A stretch of 8,844 bases of DNA from an uncultured Eubacteriales bacterium (GTDB lineage: Bacteria; Bacillota; Clostridia; Oscillospirales; Acutalibacteraceae), in contig ONYV01000129.1 in the NCBI GenBank assembly GCA_900322105.1, positions 1-8,844 on the forward strand, in the 5' to 3' direction. Shown in pieces: positions 1-6,089 of this stretch. Within the stretch, counting starts at the first letter, position 1. Each line of letters begins with the position of its first letter. Both the position numbers and the translations under genes were made by a program. Below the pieces are notes generated by a model. It had not been told where the DNA came from. It did not search any database and saw only the letters and a list, made by a program, of their open reading frames with translations.

Positions 1-1195
1 ACACATCTTATATCACATACCCTCAGAAAGTAATGATTGCAACGGCACTGATGAAAAATGTGTGCGGAATCACTTCCATGACCCAGATGACAGAGCAGTT
101 TAATGAGGAAACAATCATACAAAACATCGGGAAAATCTGTGAGATGCCGGAAGAACTTAAAGAACTGCCTCATTTTGTGACGTTAAACAATTACCTCTCC
201 CATTTGGCACCGGAGTATCTGGAGAGTATCCGCGCGAAGCTGGTGAAAAATCTGATAAAGGGGAGGGCATATGAAGCGGCCCGGCTTGATAGGAAGTGGC
301 TTGTCATTATAGATGCCACGGAGATCTGCAGTTTCAAAGAACAAAACGATGAATTCTGCCTGCATAAGACGTATCACAAAGGTACTGAGGACGAAAAACC
401 ATATGGAGCCACAGCGTTCTGGAAGCAAAAATCGTTCTGGGGGATCACTTTATCGTCAGTATCGGGAGCGAATATATCGAAAACAGCGCAGAGGATGAAA
501 AAAGGCAGGCCGAAATGGGGGTCGAAGCGATAAAGCAGGACTGTGAAATGAAAGCATTCCACCGGCTGGCAGAGAATATCAAAAAGAATTATCCTCATCT
601 GCCCATCTGCATTCTTGGGGATAGTCTCTATGCCACAGAAACGTTGTTTGGGACCTGTGAGAAGAACCACTGGGATTATATTATACGGTTAAAAGACGGA
701 GCAATGCCTACGGTTGCGGAAGAGTTCCACCGATTAAAAGACAAGGATCCTGAGAATGCATACCGAGGAAGAAAGTGGGTCAATGAACTTGTCAGTCAGA
801 AAAGGGACGTAAACGTCATGGAATGGAAGGAAAACGGGAAAACCTTCCAGTGGGTGACAAACAGGCAAATCTCAAAGGAAAATATAGTGAGGCTGTCAAA
901 AGCAGGCAGGAAGAGATGGAAAATAGAGAACGAAGGCTTCAACAATCAGAAAAACCATCGTTTTCAGGTGGGGCATGTCTGCTGCCATAATTATACGGCG
1001 ATAAAAAACCACTACATGTTAGTGCAGATCGCAGACGCGCTGAGACAGTTATATGAACTGAAAGCATATATAAATCGTGGTGTAAAGGTGAGTATAAAGA
1101 ATATATCTTCCAGCTTGTTATCCAGTTTCGGAAGACTCATAACAAGGGAAGATATATTCACCAAAGAGCGGAAGACAGTAAATGCCTTCAGCTAA
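1..1195 (+). pseudogene. DDE transposase, 5'-truncated by the window and frameshifted
   Basis: The frame is open from base 3, so the protein begins outside the window; the ATG at 33 is probably internal. The first part runs to a stop at 531-533. The homologous protein continues in a different frame from about 395 to 1195. Reading the second frame through 395-514 gives HKGTEDEK-TIWSHSVLEAK then IVLGDHFIVSIGSEYIE, a natural continuation. The break lies in the A-run at 394-398, and loss of one A explains it. Catalytic candidates are the Asp in LVIIDATEICSF (codon 312), the Asp in ILGDSLYA (codon 620) and the Glu in WKIENEGFN (codon 926 or 932), an IS4-like arrangement. The family name is from motif recall. 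A programmed -1 slip at the A-run is possible but less likely. Confidence 0.8.
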
Positions 1196-1320
1196 GAACA
1201 TTATAGCAGAGGAGGTGGTGCCAGGGAAGTAACTAAAGACAATTTTATAAAATGTTCAGATCAGTTGGAAAAGTTTAACCTATACGATTGTGGAAAACTT
1301 CCCTGGAATTGAAAAAGGCC
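1..1320 (+). mobile_element. Insertion-sequence remnant, left end outside the window
   Basis: This element consists of a DDE transposase reading in from the left edge plus about 125 nt after its stop codon. The right boundary is inferred. Read backwards from 1320, the sequence starts GGCCTTTTTCAATTCC and then CAGGGAAGT, which looks like an IS terminal inverted repeat. The 10-mer CCAGGGAAGT also occurs in the opposite orientation at 1221-1230, just after the transposase. The left terminal repeat is not visible, so neither the exact ends nor a target-site duplication can be shown. The transposase frame is broken, so the copy is probably inactive. It sits about 80 nt upstream of the trp promoter and does not interrupt the operon. 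Confidence 0.6.
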
Positions 1321-1398
1321 ATTTTCTGTTGTGCAGATAAAAATAGGCGAATAATATACCACCTTACTTTACAAAGCTGAACAATCCGTACATACCTA
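1196..1398. other. Spacer between transposase and trp promoter
   Basis: No gene is visible here. A 10-bp inverted repeat, CCAGGGAAGT (1221-1230) and ACTTCCCTGG (1297-1306), is separated by 66 nt and probably belongs to the IS end. From about 1321 onward the DNA is likely the original chromosomal flank of the trp operon. Confidence 0.5.
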
Positions 1399-1427
1399 TT
1401 GACAAGGTAGGCAATCCAGAGTATGAT
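1399..1427 (+). promoter_or_regulatory. Probable sigma-70-type promoter of the trp operon
   Basis: TTGACA at 1399-1404, a 17-nt spacer and TATGAT at 1422-1427 match the consensus closely. The predicted start is around 1433-1436, which gives a leader of about 370 nt before trpE and places the T-box at the front of the transcript. The -35 box lies within an inverted repeat (TACCT 1393-1397, AGGTA 1405-1409). Confidence 0.7.
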
Positions 1428-1433
1428 AATATC

Positions 1434-1635
1434 AATTTAATACTTCAAACCGTTGAAGCGGAGATAACGGCAATGATGCCTTTACAGAGAACCTGTGGTG
1501 CTGAGAGTCAGGTAAGAAACAAGTTGTATCCTGCTAAGCGCATAGGGTCATTCCTATGAATCAAGGTGGCACCGCGAATAGTGTATTATTCGTCCTTGAC
1601 AGAGGGTATATTTCTGTCAAGGGCGTTTTTGTTTT
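1434..1635 (+). promoter_or_regulatory. T-box riboswitch (tRNA-sensing leader) of the trp operon
   Basis: The diagnostic T-box sequence AAGGTGGCACCGCG is at 1563-1576. CAAGG (1562-1566) can pair with CCTTG (1594-1598) to form the antiterminator, which competes with the terminator at 1591-1625. Upstream, CATAGG/CCTATG (1541-1558) is Stem III. ACAGAGAACCTG through CAGGT (1485-1513), with a GGTGCTGAGA loop, matches the AG-bulge and distal-loop part of Stem I. The acceptor-binding bulge is UGGC, which pairs with GCCA and so fits a tRNA with discriminator base G, as bacterial tRNA-Trp has. Binding of uncharged tRNA would prevent termination. The oddity is that no UGG specifier is evident on the 3' side of Stem I, and Stem I is short; the space between the distal hairpin and Stem III is only about 27 nt. 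Confidence 0.85.
1591..1635 (+). terminator. T-box-controlled intrinsic terminator (T1)
   Basis: CGTCCTTGACAGA (1591-1603) pairs with TCTGTCAAGGGCG (1613-1625) over 13 bp with one G-U pair and a 9-nt loop. TTTTTGTTTT follows. The 5' arm overlaps the antiterminator, as is standard for T-box leaders. Confidence 0.92.
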
Positions 1636-1679
1636 AAAACTCCTTTGACAGTGAAAAGTCAAAGGAGTTTTTCCTTTTT
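1636..1679 (+). terminator. Second tandem terminator in the trp leader (T2)
   Basis: AAAACTCCTTTGAC (1636-1649) pairs perfectly over 14 bp with GTCAAAGGAGTTTT (1658-1671) around an 8-nt loop, and the T-rich tract runs on to 1679. It begins directly after the T-run of T1. Its arms are near-repeats of the T1 arms (CCTTTGACAG against CCTTGACAG), so T1 and T2 strands can pair with each other. It has no T-box of its own. Confidence 0.88.
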
Positions 1680-1694
1680 ACAGGAGGTTGTAAT

Positions 1695-1781
1695 ATGCTG
1701 CTGAAAAAGCGTTGGTGGCGCCCCAAGCGCCTGATAAAAGACTTGAATATAGATCATAACCTAAAATCAAAACCAACTTAA
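1695..1781 (+). CDS. Candidate Trp-rich leader peptide (28 aa)
   Basis: This small ORF starts at ATG 1695, preceded by a strong AGGAGG (1682-1687) with a 7-nt spacer, and ends with TAA at 1779-1781. The peptide begins MLLKKRWWRPKRLIKD, with two adjacent Trp codons TGG TGG at 1713-1718 and a basic N-terminal half. It lies after both terminators and stops 25 nt before the trpE ATG, only 12 nt before the trpE ribosome binding site. A ribosome ending here would cover the trpE site. A ribosome stalled at the Trp codons for lack of charged tRNA-Trp would leave that site free. This resembles the rtpLP leader peptide ahead of the B. subtilis anti-TRAP gene, which also sits behind a T-box. The ORF and its ribosome site are seen directly; the regulatory role is inferred. 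Chance occurrence cannot be excluded. Confidence 0.65.
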   Translation: MLLKKRWWRPKRLIKDLNIDHNLKSKPT

Positions 1782-1793
1782 CTTTCTCAATTT

Positions 1794-1798
1794 GGAGG
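1794..1798 (+). promoter_or_regulatory. Ribosome binding site of trpE
   Basis: GGAGG lies 8 nt before the trpE ATG and fixes that start. It is within reach of a ribosome paused on the leader-peptide stop codon at 1779-1781. Confidence 0.8.
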
Positions 1799-1806
1799 TG
1801 CAGTAA

Positions 1807-3273
1807 ATGAAAATTCTGCCAACTTTAGCTGAAGTCAAGGAATTTGCTTCAGCCGCAAAATATAATGTGCTTCCGGTAAGCTGTGAAATTCTTTCCGACT
1901 TCACAACACCCATTGAAACGATGAAGATACTGAAAAATGTATCGACGCACTGCTATATGCTGGAATCCGCACAGGCAAATGAAACTTGGGGACGATATAC
2001 ATTCCTTGGCTTTGATCCGAAAATGGAGATCACCTGTATGGACGGCGAAATGAAGATCGGCAATCTCAAGGTCAAAACAGACAACCCATCCGATTACCTT
2101 CGTCAGATCCTTGCCGATTATAAAAGTCCCCGTTTCGATTATCTCCCTTCCTTTACAGGCGGCCTTGTCGGATACTTCTCCTATGATTATCTCACCTACA
2201 GCGAGCCGACCGTCAAATGTGATGTAGAAGATACCGAGGCATTTAAGGATGTTGACCTGATGCTCTTTGATAAAGTTATCGCATTCGATCATCTCCGACA
2301 GAAAATTATTCTCATTGTAAATATGCCGCTGGATGAGCCGGAAACTGGCTACAACAAAGCAGTTATGGAGCTCAATCAGCTTGTGGAGCTTCTTCGTAAC
2401 GGCGAAAAGAAAAACGAACCCGGCGGCAAGCTGCTTGGCGAGGTCACGCCCCTGTTCAATAAAGAACAGTTCTGCGGTATGGTGGAAAAAGCAAAGCACC
2501 ATATCCGTGAGGGGGATATCTTCCAGATCGTGCTTTCCAACCGTCTGAGTGCTCCCTTTGAGGGAAGCCTCTTAAACACCTACCGTATGCTTCGCACCAT
2601 CAATCCTTCACCGTATATGTTCTATTTTTCCGGAACCGACGTAGAGGTTGCGGGAGCCTCGCCGGAAACCTTAGTTAAGCTGGAAAACAGCGTTCTTCAT
2701 ACCTTCCCCTTGGCAGGAACCAGACCGAGAGGTAGGACAGATGAAGAGGATAAGGCGCTTGAAGCAGAGTTGCTTGCCGACGAAAAGGAGCTTGCCGAAC
2801 ACAATATGCTGGTTGACCTTGGCAGAAACGATCTCGGCAAGATCAGCAAATTCGGTACGGTACAGGTTGAGAAGTTACACTCCATCGAACGCTATTCCCA
2901 TGTGATGCACATTGGCTCTACGGTGCGTGGTGAGATAGATGATAACCATGATGCGCTGGATGCCATTGAAGCGGTGCTGCCTGCAGGAACACTTTCCGGT
3001 GCACCGAAGATCAGAGCCTGCCAGCTTATCGGGGAACTGGAAAACAATAAACGCGGCATCTACGGCGGTGCCATCGGATATATTGACTTCACGGGCAATA
3101 TGGATACCTGCATCGCTATCCGCATTGCCTACAAGAAAAACGGCAAGGTATTTGTAAGAAGCGGCGCCGGCATCGTGGCAGATTCTGTTCCCGAAAAGGA
3201 ATTTGAAGAATGCCTGAACAAAGCCAAATCTTCACTCAAAGCATTGGAGCTTGCACAGGAGGGTGAATTATGA
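1807..3273 (+). CDS. trpE: Anthranilate synthase component I (TrpE)
   Basis: TrpE makes anthranilate from chorismate, using ammonia delivered by TrpG; it acts in the cytoplasm. The protein has 488 aa, a normal length. The N-terminal domain has the feedback motif LESA (52-55), and with NPSPYM (266-271) it forms the tryptophan-binding pocket, so allosteric inhibition by Trp is expected. The chorismate-binding domain shows AGTRPRGR (303-310), DLGRNDLG (337-344), HIGSTVRG (368-374), GTLSGAPK (394-401) and RSGAGIV (451-457). These are anthranilate synthase rather than aminodeoxychorismate synthase features, and the trp neighbours agree. It is the first structural gene after the T-box leader and overlaps trpG by 4 bp (ATGA). 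Confidence 0.98.
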   Translation: MKILPTLAEVKEFASAAKYNVLPVSCEILSDFTTPIETMKILKNVSTHCYMLESAQANETWGRYTFLGFDPKMEITCMDGEMKIGNLKVKTDNPSDYLRQILADYKSPRFDYLPSFTGGLVGYFSYDYLTYSEPTVKCDVEDTEAFKDVDLMLFDKVIAFDHLRQKIILIVNMPLDEPETGYNKAVMELNQLVELLRNGEKKNEPGGKLLGEVTPLFNKEQFCGMVEKAKHHIREGDIFQIVLSNRLSAPFEGSLLNTYRMLRTINPSPYMFYFSGTDVEVAGASPETLVKLENSVLHTFPLAGTRPRGRTDEEDKALEAELLADEKELAEHNMLVDLGRNDLGKISKFGTVQVEKLHSIERYSHVMHIGSTVRGEIDDNHDALDAIEAVLPAGTLSGAPKIRACQLIGELENNKRGIYGGAIGYIDFTGNMDTCIAIRIAYKKNGKVFVRSGAGIVADSVPEKEFEECLNKAKSSLKALELAQEGEL

Positions 3274-3836
3274 TTTTACTGATCGATAACTACGACAGCT
3301 TTTCCTATAACCTCTATCAGCTCATCGGTGAGATCGATCCCGATATCAAAGTCATCCGCAACAATGAAATGACGGTGGAACAGATCAAAGATCTAAAGCC
3401 CGATCGTATCATTCTGTCGCCCGGTCCCGGCAGACCGGAGAATGCAGGAGTTATCATTGATGTTGTAAAAACGATCCACGATATCCCGATCTTAGGTGTT
3501 TGTCTCGGTCATCAGGCGATCTGCGCGGCGTTCGGTGCCACCGTAACCTACGCAAAGCAGCTGATGCACGGCAAGCAGTCGGATGTAAAATTTGATACGG
3601 ACTGTCCGCTGTTCAAAGGCTGTCCCGCAGTCGCCCCCGCTGCCCGGTATCATTCCCTTGCGGCAGATGCCGACACCATTCCCGCAGTATTAAAAATCAC
3701 CGCTCTCACCACGGACGGCGAAGTAATGGCGGTACAACACAAAGAATATCCTGTTTACGGCGTGCAGTTCCATCCCGAATCCATTATGACACCGGACGGG
3801 AAAACAATGCTGAACAACTTCATAAAGGAGATATAA
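3270..3836 (+). CDS. trpG: Anthranilate synthase component II, glutamine amidotransferase (TrpG)
   Basis: This class I glutamine amidotransferase (188 aa) releases ammonia from glutamine for TrpE. The protein begins ILLIDNYDSFSYNL, typical of TrpG/PabA. SPGPGRPENAG (50-60) is the conserved loop. The nucleophile is Cys78 in GVCLGHQ, and the other triad members are His168 and Glu170 in VQFHPES. It stands alone and is not fused to TrpD as in enterobacteria. AGGAGGG at 3257-3263 supports the ATG at 3270, which overlaps the trpE stop and suggests coupled, equal synthesis of the two subunits. The same protein may also serve folate synthesis, as in B. subtilis, but nothing here tests that. Confidence 0.97.
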   Translation: MILLIDNYDSFSYNLYQLIGEIDPDIKVIRNNEMTVEQIKDLKPDRIILSPGPGRPENAGVIIDVVKTIHDIPILGVCLGHQAICAAFGATVTYAKQLMHGKQSDVKFDTDCPLFKGCPAVAPAARYHSLAADADTIPAVLKITALTTDGEVMAVQHKEYPVYGVQFHPESIMTPDGKTMLNNFIKEI

Positions 3837-3839
3837 GTC

Positions 3840-4705
3840 ATGATTAAGGAAGCCATCGTAAAAATCGTAAATAAAGAAGACCTCACCTACGATGAGGCAT
3901 ACGCCGTGATGAACGAGATCATGAGTGGGGAAACCACAGCAACGCAGAATGCCGCGTTTCTTGCCGCCCTCTCCACCAAAAGCGCCAGAGCCGAGACGGC
4001 CGATGAAATTGCAGGCTGCGCGGCGGCTATGAGGGCACACGCAACCAAGGTCGAAACCGGCATGGAACTTTTTGAGATCGTCGGTACCGGCGGTGACGGC
4101 GCGCACAGCTTCAATATCTCCACCACCTCAGCACTTGTTGCGGCGGCAGGCGGTATGAAGGTGGCAAAACACGGCAACCGCGCGGCATCCTCCCAGTGCG
4201 GTACGGCGGACTGCCTGGAAGCCCTTTGCGTAAACATTCAGCAAAGCCCGGCAAGATGCATCGAACTGCTGAACGAGGTCGGTATGTGTTTCTTCTTCGC
4301 ACAGAAATACCATACTTCCATGAAATATGTCGGCACGATCCGCAAGGAACTGGGTTTCCGCACGGTGTCGCACCGACTACGGTATGCGAGATCCGGGATG
4401 GCTGGTTCAAATCTTCGGTGATCACGCCCGAGGAATTCGGGTTTGCGCGCTGTACAAAAGAGGATCTCAGGGGTGGTACACCCGCAGAAAACGCAAAGAT
4501 CACCCTCGCGATCCTGAACGGCGAAAAGGGACACAAGCGGAACGCGGTTCTCATGAATGCAGGTGCGGCACTTTACATCGGCGGGAAAGCGGACAGCATG
4601 AAGGACGGGATCGCTCTTGCCGCTGAGATCATAGATTCCGGCAAAGCACTGGAAACGCTGCACAAGCTCATAGAAGTCAGCAGCCGTCCGGAGGCAGAGG
4701 CATGA
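3840..4705 (+). pseudogene. trpD: Anthranilate phosphoribosyltransferase (TrpD), broken by an internal deletion
   Basis: TrpD normally joins anthranilate to PRPP. The start at 3840 follows GGAG (3827-3830), 3 nt after trpG. The first 176 codons are normal, with VGTGGDG (81-87), KHGNRAASS (110-118) and GFRT (172-175). At 4364-4370 the sequence jumps directly from GFRTV to APTTVCEIRDGW in another frame, which continues to the stop at 4703-4705 (111 codons, including TPAENA and NAGAALYIGG). A usual TrpD has about 340 residues; here 287 remain. The missing 55 or so should contain the NxLGPLTNP hinge segment and the metal-binding Asp-Glu of the LDEIS motif. The frame shift implies a loss of 3n+1 nt, about 166-169. 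In the starting frame, translation stops at 4419-4421 after 193 aa. Loss of function is near certain for this copy; an assembly error remains possible. Confidence 0.92.
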
Positions 4706-5484
4706 CGATACTCGATCAGCTTGCAGACCATGCCCGTGCACGTGTGGCTGCGGCAAAAACGAAAATATCGCTTGAGGAGATCAAACAGCAGGCACTGGCA
4801 ATGCCCAAAGGGGATTTTGCCTTTGAAAATGCACTCAAAAAGCCGGGCATCTCCTTTATCTGCGAGTGTAAAAAGGCATCTCCATCGAAGGGGCTCATCG
4901 CGCCCGATTTTCCGTATCTGCAGATAGCAAAGGAGTACGAAGCGGCAGGGGCAGACTGCATTTCCGTCCTGACCGAACCGAAATGGTTTTTAGGCAGCGA
5001 TGCATATCTGAAAGAGATCGCAAGCGCCGTCAACATCCCCTGTCTGCGGAAGGACTTTACGGTGGATGAATATATGATCTACGAGGCAAAGGTGCTGGGC
5101 GCATCGGCGGTACTGCTGATCTGCTCCATACTGACCGAAGAAGACCTGCGGGAATACCTTTATCTCTGCGATGAACTGGGACTGTCTGTTTTAGTCGAAG
5201 CACACGATGAAACTGAAGTCCGTGTGGCAGCAGAAGCAGGCGCACGCATTATCGGGGTCAACAACCGCAACCTCAAGGATTTTTCCGTGGATACCGATAA
5301 CAGCCGCAGGCTCAGAGAACAAATCCCCCACGATGTATTGTTTGTTTCCGAAAGCGGCGTTAAAAGTGCCGAGGATGTGGCAAAGCTCCGTCAGATCGGT
5401 GCGGATGCGGTGCTCATCGGCGAAACTCTGATGAGAGCAACCGACAAAAAGGCAAAACTCGATGAACTGCGAGGTGACGTATGA
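4702..5484 (+). CDS. trpC: Indole-3-glycerol phosphate synthase (TrpC)
   Basis: TrpC closes the indole ring, converting carboxyphenylamino-deoxyribulose phosphate to indole-glycerol phosphate with loss of CO2 and water. It is a single-domain TIM barrel of 260 aa, not fused to TrpF. Expected catalytic and binding residues are present: Glu55 and Lys57 in CECKKASPSKG, Lys117 in LRKDF, Glu166 in LVEAH, Asn188 in GVNNRNL and Glu217 in SESG. The ATG at 4702 overlaps the trpD stop (ATGA) and has GGAGG at 4690-4694. Because the mutant trpD frame stops at 4421, ribosomes no longer arrive at this junction from trpD, so coupling to trpC may be weakened. Confidence 0.98.
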   Translation: MTILDQLADHARARVAAAKTKISLEEIKQQALAMPKGDFAFENALKKPGISFICECKKASPSKGLIAPDFPYLQIAKEYEAAGADCISVLTEPKWFLGSDAYLKEIASAVNIPCLRKDFTVDEYMIYEAKVLGASAVLLICSILTEEDLREYLYLCDELGLSVLVEAHDETEVRVAAEAGARIIGVNNRNLKDFSVDTDNSRRLREQIPHDVLFVSESGVKSAEDVAKLRQIGADAVLIGETLMRATDKKAKLDELRGDV

Positions 5485-6089
5485 CCAAGATCAAACTTTG
5501 CGGTCTTTCCCGACCTTGTGATATAGGGGCTGCAAACGAGTTAAAGCCGGACTATATCGGATTTGTTTTTGCTCCGAAAAGCAAACGGTATGTCACGCCC
5601 GAAAAAGCGATGGAGTTAAAACAAATGCTTCTGCCCGAAATTCAGTCAGTCGGTGTGTTTGTGAATGAGAAGCCTGAAACTGTTGTAAAGCTATTGCAGG
5701 ACGGCACCATTGACATCGCGCAACTTCACGGTGCCGAAGACGAGGAGTATATTATACAGTTACGACAGCTCACCGACAAACCGATTATTAAGGCTTTTCG
5801 CATTGAAACGGCAAGTGATATTGAAAAGACTCTGCAAAGCACGGCAGATTATCTATTGCTTGATTCCGGTGCAGGCACGGGAACGGTATTTGATTGGAAA
5901 CTGATACAGAACATTAAAAGACCGTATTTCCTTGCCGGAGGTCTTGACGCTGACAATGCGGCAGAGGCAGTCAATACACTCCGCCCCTATGCGTTGGATG
6001 TCAGCTCCGGCATTGAAACAAGTGGACTAAAAGATAAAAGCAAAATGGCGGCGTTTGTTTCCGCCGTGAGAAAGGAAGAAGAAAAATGA
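5481..6089 (+). CDS. trpF: Phosphoribosylanthranilate isomerase (TrpF)
   Basis: TrpF performs the Amadori rearrangement of phosphoribosylanthranilate, the step before TrpC. The protein is a 202-aa TIM barrel. The general base Cys7 is in KLCGL, and the general acid Asp128 is in LLLDSGAGTGTVFDW. The phosphate-binding segments are LAGGLDADN (151-159) and DVSSGIE (173-179). The ATG at 5481 overlaps the trpC stop by 4 bp, with GAGGTG at 5471-5476 as ribosome site. The substrate would come from TrpD, which is broken in this copy, so this enzyme has no local supplier unless a second trpD exists. Confidence 0.97.
   Translation: MTKIKLCGLSRPCDIGAANELKPDYIGFVFAPKSKRYVTPEKAMELKQMLLPEIQSVGVFVNEKPETVVKLLQDGTIDIAQLHGAEDEEYIIQLRQLTDKPIIKAFRIETASDIEKTLQSTADYLLLDSGAGTGTVFDWKLIQNIKRPYFLAGGLDADNAAEAVNTLRPYALDVSSGIETSGLKDKSKMAAFVSAVRKEEEK

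Noticed and set aside
1530..1534. TGC near the base of Stem I as a Cys specifier
   Set aside because: The acceptor bulge UGGC predicts a G discriminator, while tRNA-Cys normally has U; the operon also makes Trp.
1473..1559. Possible 28-codon ORF starting ATG ATG with GGAG upstream
   Set aside because: The GGAG and the ORF lie inside T-box Stem I and Stem III; no Trp codons. More likely a by-product of the RNA sequence or of the longer open frame.
4196..4705. Separate 169-codon gene in the second frame of trpD
   Set aside because: Only the part from about 4370 is TrpD-like; the upstream part is an out-of-frame reading of the trpD 5' half, so it is one broken gene.
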